From: an uncultured Aquimarina sp.
Lineage (GTDB): Bacteria; Bacteroidota; Bacteroidia; Flavobacteriales; Flavobacteriaceae
Direction of reading: 5' to 3'
NCBI GenBank assembly: GCA_947500545.1
Contig: CANMSO010000003.1
Span: 496,001-560,000, forward strand
Length of the DNA: 64,000 bases
Shown here: positions 36,963-45,679 of the stretch, in pieces
How the letters are laid out: each line of letters begins with the position of its first letter
Numbering within the stretch: position 1 is the stretch's first letter
Notes under the pieces: model-generated
What the model was told of the DNA's origin: nothing
The model's input: only the letters and a program-made list of their open reading frames with translations
Database searches by the model: none
Made by a program: the position numbers and the translations under genes

Positions 36963-39380
36963 ATGTACACTTTATATTTTAAAATAGCCGTAAGATACCT
37001 TTTAAAACATAGGCTTTATTCTTTTATCAATATCCTTGGACTGGCTATTGGGGTTACCTCTTTTATTTTAATTATGCTGTACGTTAATCATGAGCGAAGC
37101 TATGATAAATTTGCTGGATCAGAGCATGTGTATAGGGTGTATATGGATTTCCTTAAAGGCGAGACTTTTTTACCTGGGGATGCACAAACGTATAATCTTT
37201 CTGGTCCAGAACTTAAGAAAGAGTTTCCCGAAATATTAGACTTCACGCGTTTTTTTCATATGGAAGAAGCAACCATTGTTTATGATGAGAAGATTTTTGA
37301 AGAATCTAAAGGTAAAATGGCGGACCCTTCCTATTTTGAAATGTTTGGCCAAAAATTATTAAAAGGTGATTTAAATACAGCTTTGGTAGAACCAAATTCA
37401 ATAGTTTTAACAAGATCTGTTGCGGAAAAAATCTTTGGTAATGATAATCCAATAGGTAAAACACTTTCTGTCTTTTGGGGAGATAATCATCCCTTAAAAG
37501 TTACAGGAGTAATGGACGATATTACTAAAAACACACATAATAAAATCAATTACCTTATTTCATTTAGCAGTATTAATTCTTGGAGACAATTTAAGAATGA
37601 GAAAGAACCTAATTGGAGTTTTCAAAACTATTATACCTATATAAAAATTGATCAAAAGGCAGATATTGATGCACTGCATAAAAAAATTATAGAAAGTGAC
37701 ATTGACGGCGATATAGATGAACGACATAATATTGAGCCCGTTGAAGAAATTCACCTTCGATCCAACAAACCATATGAGATAGAAGCAAACGGAAGTATTA
37801 CTCGTGTTAAGTTTTTAACTACAATTGCATTCATTATTCTAATACTTTCTTGGTTAAATTATATTAACCTATCAACCACCAAATCTTTAGAACGAGCCAA
37901 AGAAATTGGTATAAGAAAAGTCGCAGGAGCACAAAAAAAGCAGCTTATTTTACAATCACTTCTAGAGTCGATTATTTTAAATCTACTTGCAATAAGCTTT
38001 GCTATTGTACTTGCAATAATATTATTACCACTATATAATGAGTTTACTGGTAAAGAATTGACCTTTGGGTTTTATACATTGAAAAGTATACTACCCATAC
38101 TTGGGGTTATACTTTTTGGGATGATTTTGGCTGGTGTGTACCCAGCAATATTACTTAGTAGTTATAATCCAACCAAAGCCCTGAAGGGAAAGATAAGGAC
38201 TTCCTCTCAAGGACTGAATTTAAGAAAAGGCTTAATTATAACTCAATTTATGGCCACTATTGTTTTGTTAATAGGAGCAATAATAGTGACCAAACAGCTC
38301 AATTTTTTACAAGAACAACCAATAGGTGCAGATCTAAGTACAATGGTCACATTAAAAGGAGAAGTGTTAAACAAACAAAATGATTCAATATTAAGAAAAC
38401 AGTTTAAAACACTAGAAGCCGAGTTAGAGAAACTACCTATTGTTTTAGAAGCGTCATTGGCACAGACATATCCTGGTGATAGTTATGATAATTTACCCTC
38501 TTTTACGGGACTTATGTACCCAGATGGTACTGAAGATGAGCGTATACCCTATTTTAATTATACGGTTCAACCAGATTATTTTAAACTCATGGATATGAAG
38601 TTTCTGGCCGGAAAAACATTTTTACCCACAAGTAAAGGTCGTAGCAATGAAGTAGTAGTTAATGAAGAGTTTATTCGTGTAATAGGAATAACAGAACCAA
38701 ACGCTGCAGTGAATCAAACAATACAGTTTTTTGGTAATGAGTGGAAGATTTCTGGGGTGGTTAAAGACTATCATCATTTTGGATTGAAAAGTCCTGTTGT
38801 TCCTATGATATTTCTTCATGGCTTACGACGTGATAATTTACTGGTAAAACTAAATCCTGATATTGTAAGTACTGGTGGCTACAGAGATATGATAAGACAG
38901 CTAGAATCTAAGTGGACCACATTTTTTCCTCAGAGCACATTTGATTATATATTTCTTGATAAAAAATTTCAAGCGCAATATGATGAGGATATCAAGTTTG
39001 GTAACGCTTTTAGAATTTTTACGGCCTTAGCTATTTTAATTGCTGCTTTAGGTCTATTTGGACTTACTTCATATACTTGTATACAACGCAAAAAAGAAAT
39101 CGGAATCCGAAAGGTAAACGGTGCCAGTATATTTAAAATTCTTAAACTTTTAAATATAGATTTCCTTAAGTGGATCGGGATTGCTTTTGTTCTTGCTATT
39201 CCTATTGCCTGGTATGTCATGAGCTCATGGCTAGAAAACTTTGCTTTAAAAACAAGTCTTAGTTGGTGGGTATTTGTTTTAGCAGGTGTTATGGCGTTAG
39301 GGATCACACTACTTACTGTAACCTGGCAAAGCTTCATGGCCGCTAGTAGTAATCCGGTAGATGCATTACGAGATGAATAA
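36963..39380 (+). CDS. MacB/FtsX-type ABC permease 6 of 8 (most divergent)
   Basis: An 805-residue permease with an atypical start, MYTLYFKIAVRYLLKHRLYS, where the others read M(F/I)KN(Y/H)-KIAWRN. Coupling motifs are KEIGIRKVAGAQ (~314) and KEIGIRKVNGAS (~710). The C-terminus is NPVDALRDE instead of NPVKSLRTE. TM5 is LIITQFMATIVLLIGAIIV. By sequence it is the outlier of the array and may have been recruited from elsewhere in the genome instead of arising by local duplication. Confidence 0.92.
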   Translation: MYTLYFKIAVRYLLKHRLYSFINILGLAIGVTSFILIMLYVNHERSYDKFAGSEHVYRVYMDFLKGETFLPGDAQTYNLSGPELKKEFPEILDFTRFFHMEEATIVYDEKIFEESKGKMADPSYFEMFGQKLLKGDLNTALVEPNSIVLTRSVAEKIFGNDNPIGKTLSVFWGDNHPLKVTGVMDDITKNTHNKINYLISFSSINSWRQFKNEKEPNWSFQNYYTYIKIDQKADIDALHKKIIESDIDGDIDERHNIEPVEEIHLRSNKPYEIEANGSITRVKFLTTIAFIILILSWLNYINLSTTKSLERAKEIGIRKVAGAQKKQLILQSLLESIILNLLAISFAIVLAIILLPLYNEFTGKELTFGFYTLKSILPILGVILFGMILAGVYPAILLSSYNPTKALKGKIRTSSQGLNLRKGLIITQFMATIVLLIGAIIVTKQLNFLQEQPIGADLSTMVTLKGEVLNKQNDSILRKQFKTLEAELEKLPIVLEASLAQTYPGDSYDNLPSFTGLMYPDGTEDERIPYFNYTVQPDYFKLMDMKFLAGKTFLPTSKGRSNEVVVNEEFIRVIGITEPNAAVNQTIQFFGNEWKISGVVKDYHHFGLKSPVVPMIFLHGLRRDNLLVKLNPDIVSTGGYRDMIRQLESKWTTFFPQSTFDYIFLDKKFQAQYDEDIKFGNAFRIFTALAILIAALGLFGLTSYTCIQRKKEIGIRKVNGASIFKILKLLNIDFLKWIGIAFVLAIPIAWYVMSSWLENFALKTSLSWWVFVLAGVMALGITLLTVTWQSFMAASSNPVDALRDE

Positions 39381-39410
39381 TACAACAGATCAATCAAAAA
39401 ATAAGAAATC

Positions 39411-41921
39411 ATGATTAGAAACTATTTCAAAATTATCTGGAGAAATACAATCCGAGAAAAACAGTTTACTTTTCTAAATATTTTGGGGCTTACCATTGGT
39501 ATTACCAGCTGTTTTATTATTGGATTATATGTGTACAATGAAGTTACCTATGATACTTCTCACGAAAAGGGTGATCGCATTTACAGGATAAACCAATCGT
39601 ATATTTGGGGAGATTGGAATGATCAATATGCAGCTACTGGTCCCAATGTTGCTGTAGCATTAAAAGCAGATGCTCCTGAGTTCGAAAAAGTAACCAGAAT
39701 GTTAAGCATAGGTTCACAAAACATGCGCAATAAAAGCGCTACAGAAAACACCAATATTTTTAAAGAAGAAGGATATTTTCTGGCAGAAGAAAACTTCTTT
39801 GAAGTATTCTCTTTTGAATTCATTAAAGGCGATCCCAAAACAGCCTTAAAGGAGCCCATGAGTTTGGCCATTACCCAAGAAACAGCTTCACGATATTTTG
39901 GAAATGAAGACCCAATGGGGAAACCATTAGAGGTGCGAAAATCAGATGGTACCTGGGATACCTTTACCGTTACTGCGGTTTTAGCAGACGTTCCAGAGAA
40001 TTCTCACATTCAATTTGATATACTGGGATCATTAAGCACCATTCAAAAAAAATTACAAAATCAAAATTGGTTATGGGCATGGACAGGATTTGGAACCTAT
40101 GGATTAGTAAAAGAAGGAACAGATGTAGAAAATCTTACTAATAAGATTCAGGCAATTCCACCAAAATGGGCTGCACGTACGACAGAACGATTGTTCAGTC
40201 AGCCGTATGAAGAATTCACAGATGGTAAAGAATGGAAGCTATACTTGCAACCACTTAAGGAAATTTACTTATCAGATACACCAAATGAACATGCTTTTGG
40301 ACCCAACGGTAATCCACAATTTGTAAAGTTATTTAGCGCGATTGGTATTTTGATTCTATTTTTATGTAGTATCAATTTCATGAATCTTTCTACGGCCAGA
40401 TCGTCCAAAAGATCAAAAGAAGTGGGGATAAGAAAAGTGCTAGGCTCTGATAGAAATAGACTCATTAAACAATTTGTACTAGAATCTACATTATTTGTTG
40501 CTGCAAGTACATTATTGGCCATAATATTAACTCAACTTTCATTAAGAGGTTTTAATGCAATTGCAGATAAGGAGTTGTCTTTTATACCGCTACTTATGAA
40601 TCCAATATGCATAGGAATCATTATACTTTTCATTTTCATTTTAGGGATTGCTGCCGGCAGCTATCCTGCATTTTATCTTTCATCATTTCAACCTATCGAA
40701 ACCCTTAAAGGTAAAGTAACATCAGTATTTAAAGGGAAGAACTTAAGAAACGGACTCGTAGTATTTCAATTTACGATATCAATCGCATTGATTATCTGTG
40801 CTTTTTTTGTACAAAAACAACTGGCATATACGTCCTCTTTAGATCTGGGGCTTATAAAAGACAATGTCCTACAAATTCATAATATAGAACAGTTGGGTGA
40901 TAGGGCAGAAACTTTGAAAGCAAAGTTAGAAGCTAATCCAGCTTTTACACATGTAGGTAAATCCTATGGAATACCGCCTAACGTTTGGTCGGGAGATAAG
41001 TATAGAGCATTTGGACCAGAGAATCCTGCAATACATTTTACCGATGTAAGAACCGAAGGTGATTTCTTAGACGTATTAGGTCTAACCTTTATTGAAGGTA
41101 GAAACTTTGATCCGGATCGTATAGCAGATAAGTACGGTGTTGTCCTAAACAAAGAGGCAGTAAAGGTATTGGGTTGGGGTAAAAGAGATGCGTATGCAGC
41201 AGATTCTCCTGTAGGAAAATTTGTTGCCATGACCAATGAGAGCGCAGATAAAATGGAAGTATTAGGGATTGTTGAAGACTTTAATTTTAGTACAACCAAA
41301 GAGAAAATAGGCCCTCTTGTTATTTTACATCAAGATAATGATAAGGTATGGAACTACGGTAGAGGGCGCACATTTTTGGCGGCTCGTCTAGATCCTAAAG
41401 GTGTAGAGAATTCAAGAAATTTACAAACGCTAATCGAAGGAATAGAAAAAGAAATGGCTCAAATTGATCCTTCCATTTTATTTGAATATAGTTTTATGGA
41501 TCAAGAGTTCGAAAAGACATTCAAATCTGAACAGCGAATGGCAAAAGTACTTAACATATTCACCGTATTGGCACTTATAATAGCATGCTTAGGACTTTTT
41601 GGACTAGCCGCTTTTTCTGCCGAAAGACGAATTAAGGAACTAGGGATTAGAAAAGTATTAGGGGCCAAAGTATTTGAGCTTGCGTTATTATTTTCTTCAG
41701 AATTTACAAAGCTGGTCATGATTTCAATCTTGTTAGCTTCACCAATTGCATATCTATTAGTAAATGAATGGCTAAAAGATTTTGCCTATAGAACACCAAT
41801 AGATATATGGGTGTTTTTGATTGCAGCTATATGTGCAATTGCAATTACGCTGCTAACCGTAAGTATGCAAACCTTAAAGGCTGCTATGACAAACCCGGTT
41901 GATAATCTAAGAACAGAATAA
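39411..41921 (+). CDS. MacB/FtsX-type ABC permease 7 of 8
   Basis: An 836-residue permease starting MIRNYFKIIWRNTIREKQFT, about 30 residues longer than permeases 3-6 because of extra segments in both periplasmic domains (for example IWGDWNDQYAATGPNVAVAL near residue 65). Coupling motifs are KEVGIRKVLGSD (~335) and KELGIRKVLGAK (~741). It ends NPVDNLRTE. It is clearly the sister of permease 8, sharing length, inserts and long runs such as TSSLDLGL, DFAYRTPIDIWVF and LALLFSSEFTKL. Confidence 0.93.
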   Translation: MIRNYFKIIWRNTIREKQFTFLNILGLTIGITSCFIIGLYVYNEVTYDTSHEKGDRIYRINQSYIWGDWNDQYAATGPNVAVALKADAPEFEKVTRMLSIGSQNMRNKSATENTNIFKEEGYFLAEENFFEVFSFEFIKGDPKTALKEPMSLAITQETASRYFGNEDPMGKPLEVRKSDGTWDTFTVTAVLADVPENSHIQFDILGSLSTIQKKLQNQNWLWAWTGFGTYGLVKEGTDVENLTNKIQAIPPKWAARTTERLFSQPYEEFTDGKEWKLYLQPLKEIYLSDTPNEHAFGPNGNPQFVKLFSAIGILILFLCSINFMNLSTARSSKRSKEVGIRKVLGSDRNRLIKQFVLESTLFVAASTLLAIILTQLSLRGFNAIADKELSFIPLLMNPICIGIIILFIFILGIAAGSYPAFYLSSFQPIETLKGKVTSVFKGKNLRNGLVVFQFTISIALIICAFFVQKQLAYTSSLDLGLIKDNVLQIHNIEQLGDRAETLKAKLEANPAFTHVGKSYGIPPNVWSGDKYRAFGPENPAIHFTDVRTEGDFLDVLGLTFIEGRNFDPDRIADKYGVVLNKEAVKVLGWGKRDAYAADSPVGKFVAMTNESADKMEVLGIVEDFNFSTTKEKIGPLVILHQDNDKVWNYGRGRTFLAARLDPKGVENSRNLQTLIEGIEKEMAQIDPSILFEYSFMDQEFEKTFKSEQRMAKVLNIFTVLALIIACLGLFGLAAFSAERRIKELGIRKVLGAKVFELALLFSSEFTKLVMISILLASPIAYLLVNEWLKDFAYRTPIDIWVFLIAAICAIAITLLTVSMQTLKAAMTNPVDNLRTE

Positions 41922-41931
41922 TACTATAAAT

Positions 41932-44439
41932 ATGATTAAGAATTATATCAAAATAGCATGGAGAAATGCTATGAGACAAAAACAATTTACTATTCTCAAT
42001 ATACTAGGGCTTAGTATTGGGATTAGCACATGTTTTATGATCGGGTTATTTCTACACAGCGAAATGACTTATGATACTTTTCATGAAAAAGGAGACCGTA
42101 TTTATAGAGTAAACCAACCTAATATATGGGGAGACTGGAATGAGTTATCCTCTGCTACAGGACCAAATGTTGCTACAGCATTAAGAGAAGATGCTCCGGA
42201 GTTTGAAGAAGTAACCAGATTGTTAAGTACAGGTGCACAGATTGTTCGGTCTGGAAGTGATGACGAGGTTAATTTATATAATGAAGAAGCCTATTTTGCA
42301 GCAGGGGAAAATGTTTTTAAAGTATTCTCTTTCGAATTTCTTCAGGGTAATCCAGAGACAGCACTTAGTGAACCTATGAGTATGGTAATGACTAAGCAAA
42401 CCGCCAGGCGTTATTTTGGGGACGAGGATGCTATGGAAAAAACGGTAGAAGTCAAAGATGATGATGGTACCTGGAAAACATATACGGTAAAGGGAGTTTT
42501 GGATAACGTTCCTTATAAATCGCACATTCAGTTTGACATGATCGTCTCCTTGAAAAGCTATTCAGAAATGATGAATGCACACGGATGGAAATGGATATGG
42601 ACATCTTTTTCAACCTATGGATTAGTAAAAGAAGGTACTGATATTCAAGCATTTACTAATAAAATTCAGGACATACCACCAAAATGGGCACCACCAACAA
42701 CCAAACGCATTTTTAACCAAACCTTCGAGGAATTTACTGCAGGTCATGCCTGGACACTAGATCTACAGCCACTTAGGGATATTTATATGTCAGATGCACC
42801 AGTTTTTCATTCTTTTGGGCCAACTGGTAATCCTATGTTTATGAAAATATTTGGAGCAATTGGTATTTTGGTACTCATACTATCCAGTATCAATTTCATG
42901 AATCTTTCAACCGCTAGATCATCAAAAAGAGCAAAAGAAATAGGAGTGAGAAAAGTTTTAGGTTCTAAACGAAAGGCATTAATTAAACAATTTGTAATAG
43001 AATCTACACTATATGTTTTGGTAGGGACTCTTTTTGCCTTAATATTGGTTCAACTTTCATTAAACGTATTTAACGCTATTGCTGAGGTGCAGTTATCGTT
43101 ACTGCCTTATTTAATAAGTCCGTTGTTTTTGGTTATTGTATTATTGTTTGTGTTGGCATTAGGTTTACTATCGGGCAGTTACCCTGCTTTTTACCTTTCG
43201 ATGTTTCGACCTATTGAAACCCTTAAAGGGAAAGTAAACTCAAAATTTAGAGGAAAAGGAATTAGAAATGGATTGGTTGTATTTCAATTTACCATTTCGA
43301 TTGCCCTAATTATTTGCACACTATTTGTACAAAAGCAATTAACATATACGTCCTCTTTGGATTTAGGGCTTAAAAAAGACAATATCTTGCAAATTCATAA
43401 TATTGAACAAATGGGTTTTGATACAGAAACTTTTAAAACTGAGCTGATATCGAATCCTGCTTTTTCCAAGGTTGGGAAATCTTTTGGGATCCCTCCAAAT
43501 ATTTGGTCTGGTGATCGATATAAAGCTTTAGGAGGAGAAAACGACGTTGTTCAACTTAGAAATGTAAGAACAGAAGAAGACTATCTTGATGTATTGGGAT
43601 TGGAGTTTGTTGCTGGTAGAAATTTCGAATCCACACGCCCTAATGATAAGTATAAAGTAGTACTTAATGAAGAAGCCGTAAAAACCTTGGGTTGGGGTAC
43701 CAAAGAAACCTATACTACCAATTCTCCTATAGGAAAAATAGTGGCGTTAGCTTCTGGGAGTGAAGATGAATTTGAAGTGATTGGCGTAGTGAAGAATTTT
43801 AATTTTAATAGCGTAAAACAAAAAATAGAGCCATTAGTCATGATTCATCATCAAAATGATAAGGTATGGGATTATGGTGCAGGTTTATCTTTTTATTCTA
43901 TGAGGTTGAACCCAGAAGTAATTAAAAACGCTGCTCACCTTCATACAGTAATCGAAGGTATTAAGGATGAGATAGCTCTGGTAGATTCCTCAATCCCATT
44001 TGAGTATAGTTTTATGGACCAGGCTTTTGAAAATACGTTCGAAACAGAACAAAAAATGGGTCTAGTTTTAAATATTTTTACGCTTATGGCTTTAATTATA
44101 GCTTGTTTGGGCTTATTTGGCTTAGCCGCTTTTACGGCAGAGCAACGTTTAAAAGAGCTTAGTATTAGAAAGGTATTGGGGGCAAAAGTATCAGAACTAG
44201 CTCTTTTATTTTCTTCAGAGTTCACAAAACTTATAAGTATTGCAATACTTTTAGCTTCACCAATTGCTTATTTCCTGGTAGATGAATGGCTCAAAGATTT
44301 TGCCTATAGAACACCAATAGATATATGGGTATTTATAGGTGCAGCTGTAAGTTCGATATTAATTACTTTGTTAACGGTAGGTCTTCAGACCGTAAGGGTA
44401 GCATCTGTAAATCCAGTTAAAAATCTACGAGCAGAATAA
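41932..44439 (+). CDS. MacB/FtsX-type ABC permease 8 of 8
   Basis: An 835-residue permease starting MIKNYIKIAWRNAMRQKQFT, 10 bp after permease 7 and its closest relative in the window. Motifs are KEIGVRKVLGSK (~334) and KELSIRKVLGAK (~740), the latter with Ser for the usual Gly. It ends NPVKNLRAE. Identity to permease 7 appears high and even along the length by eye, with differences in the first periplasmic domain, consistent with a local duplication followed by divergence. Confidence 0.93.
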   Translation: MIKNYIKIAWRNAMRQKQFTILNILGLSIGISTCFMIGLFLHSEMTYDTFHEKGDRIYRVNQPNIWGDWNELSSATGPNVATALREDAPEFEEVTRLLSTGAQIVRSGSDDEVNLYNEEAYFAAGENVFKVFSFEFLQGNPETALSEPMSMVMTKQTARRYFGDEDAMEKTVEVKDDDGTWKTYTVKGVLDNVPYKSHIQFDMIVSLKSYSEMMNAHGWKWIWTSFSTYGLVKEGTDIQAFTNKIQDIPPKWAPPTTKRIFNQTFEEFTAGHAWTLDLQPLRDIYMSDAPVFHSFGPTGNPMFMKIFGAIGILVLILSSINFMNLSTARSSKRAKEIGVRKVLGSKRKALIKQFVIESTLYVLVGTLFALILVQLSLNVFNAIAEVQLSLLPYLISPLFLVIVLLFVLALGLLSGSYPAFYLSMFRPIETLKGKVNSKFRGKGIRNGLVVFQFTISIALIICTLFVQKQLTYTSSLDLGLKKDNILQIHNIEQMGFDTETFKTELISNPAFSKVGKSFGIPPNIWSGDRYKALGGENDVVQLRNVRTEEDYLDVLGLEFVAGRNFESTRPNDKYKVVLNEEAVKTLGWGTKETYTTNSPIGKIVALASGSEDEFEVIGVVKNFNFNSVKQKIEPLVMIHHQNDKVWDYGAGLSFYSMRLNPEVIKNAAHLHTVIEGIKDEIALVDSSIPFEYSFMDQAFENTFETEQKMGLVLNIFTLMALIIACLGLFGLAAFTAEQRLKELSIRKVLGAKVSELALLFSSEFTKLISIAILLASPIAYFLVDEWLKDFAYRTPIDIWVFIGAAVSSILITLLTVGLQTVRVASVNPVKNLRAE

Positions 44440-44489
44440 AACGTATAAAGAAAGAAAAAGATACATATTAAAACATAAAAAAATAGAAC

Positions 44490-45152
44490 ATGCTTTTACA
44501 ACTAAATAACATATCAAAATGGGTACATTCTGGTGGGCAGAAAGTATTCTTATTAAAAGACATTAATTTTTGGGTTCATGAAGGAGATTTTATCTCGATC
44601 ATGGGGCCATCAGGATCGGGAAAATCTACTTTACTCAATATCATTGGAATGTTGGATGGTTTTGATGAAGGTGAGTATTCTTTTCTGGAGGAGTCGGTAC
44701 ATAGATTAAAAGAAAAACATCGTGCTAATCTATACAAACAATATATTGGATTCGTATTTCAGTCCTATCATTTGCTTGATGAATTAACGGTAAAAGAAAA
44801 TCTTGAAATGCCATTATTATACAAAAAAATTGGAGGCTCAGAACGAAAAGCCCTGGTTGCAGATATGTTGGATCGTTTTAATATCGTAGGCAAGAAAGAC
44901 CTTTTTCCTTCTCAATTAAGCGGTGGGCAACAACAACTCGTAGGTATTGCCAGAGCCCTTATTGCAAGCCCAAAACTGATTCTTGCAGATGAACCCACCG
45001 GAAACCTGAACTCTAAACAAGGGGAGGAGATCATGGAAATATTTAAACAACTCAATAATGAAGGAGTAACCATCATACAGGTAACGCATTCTGAAAAGAA
45101 TACTGCATACGGCTCACGAATTATTAATTTGCTGGATGGTAGTATTGTTTAG
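44490..45152 (+). CDS. Second MacB/LolD-type ABC ATPase with altered D-loop and signature
   Basis: A 220-residue ATPase with Walker A GPSGSGKST, Q-loop VFQSYHLLDELTV, Walker B LILADEP and H-switch VTHS intact. Two normally conserved spots differ: the signature continues LSGGQQQLVGIARAL (Leu for the usual Arg after QQQ, and VGIA for VAIA), and the D-loop is GNLNS where the family has GNLDS. The D-loop Asp helps organise the two ATP sites at the dimer interface. It could be a low-activity partner that pairs with the canonical ATPase to give an asymmetric heterodimer; this is inference. It is the last gene of the operon. Confidence 0.92.
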   Translation: MLLQLNNISKWVHSGGQKVFLLKDINFWVHEGDFISIMGPSGSGKSTLLNIIGMLDGFDEGEYSFLEESVHRLKEKHRANLYKQYIGFVFQSYHLLDELTVKENLEMPLLYKKIGGSERKALVADMLDRFNIVGKKDLFPSQLSGGQQQLVGIARALIASPKLILADEPTGNLNSKQGEEIMEIFKQLNNEGVTIIQVTHSEKNTAYGSRIINLLDGSIV

Positions 45153-45191
45153 TTTCTTGATTGAAGACTTTTATTTAAATAGTAAAATAGG

Positions 45192-45602
45192 CTAATTCCC
45201 CTCTTGAGAGGGGTTAGGGGTGTGTTTTTCATAGCCATGAATATAATCTTCAATGACTAATAAGACATTGAACATATCTTTAAGCACTTGATCATCTGTA
45301 AATCGCAGAACAGAGACTCCTAACTCGTTCATTTTCTTTTCTTTCTTTTGATCTTTATAGTATACATCTATTAATTCATGAGAATACCCGTCAACTTCAA
45401 TTCCAAGCATCAATTCATGACAAAAAAAGTCTAGAATATAATTATCGATCGGTTTCTGCCTATGAAAATCATAACCGTGTATTTGTTTTCCTTTTAATTT
45501 TAGCCAAAGAATAATTTCTGCCTTAGTACTATTATTTCTTAATTGCCTGGCTAGTTCTTTTAATTTTGGGTTATACGGAATAATTTTTCTTCTCTTACTC
45601 AT
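45192..45602 (-). CDS. DUF559 endonuclease-like protein
   Basis: The ATG at 45602 gives 136 residues from MSKRRKIIPYNPKL; a GTG three codons upstream lies inside the flanking repeat. The DUF559 pattern is complete: AEIILWLKLKGKQIHGYDFHRQKPIDNYILDFFC, then GIEVDGYSHE and VLRFTDDQVLKD. This matches the PD-(D/E)xK/Vsr-like nuclease fold, with the likely catalytic residues D (YILDFF), E and D (IEVDG). The last ten residues, HTPNPSQEGN, are encoded by the inverted repeat itself. Its cellular role is unknown. It lies opposite to the exporter operon. Confidence 0.88.
   Translation of the reverse strand: MSKRRKIIPYNPKLKELARQLRNNSTKAEIILWLKLKGKQIHGYDFHRQKPIDNYILDFFCHELMLGIEVDGYSHELIDVYYKDQKKEKKMNELGVSVLRFTDDQVLKDMFNVLLVIEDYIHGYEKHTPNPSQEGN
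45195..45224 (+). repeat. Left inverted repeat of the DUF559 unit
   Basis: It contains the 16-bp palindrome at 45198-45213 followed by TTAGGGGTGTG. On the minus strand it encodes the final residues of the DUF559 protein in frame. Confidence 0.92.
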
Positions 45603-45606
45603 ATGA

Positions 45607-45636
45607 CACACCCCTAACCCCTCTCAAGAGGGGAAT
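45607..45636 (-). repeat. Right inverted repeat of the DUF559 unit
   Basis: Exact inverted copy of 45195-45224, ending 4 bp upstream of the DUF559 ATG, so it forms the 5' leader and possibly a hairpin controlling expression. Confidence 0.92.
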
Positions 45637-45679
45637 GGATATTCGAATGTAATATTAATTCATTTGCCATAAATTGCTA

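Larger units (their letters stand above)
45195..45636. mobile_element. 442-bp unit: DUF559 gene bounded by 30-bp perfect inverted repeats
   Basis: Positions 45195-45224 are the exact reverse complement of 45607-45636 (31 bp if the next inner base is counted). Each repeat is a palindrome CCCCTCTTGAGAGGGG plus a TTAGGGGTGTG tail pointing inwards. The stop codon lies immediately outside the left repeat and the start codon 4 bp inside the right one, so the gene fills the unit. The arrangement resembles a REP-like unit with its own nuclease gene. Mobility is inferred; no target duplication is apparent. Confidence 0.7.
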
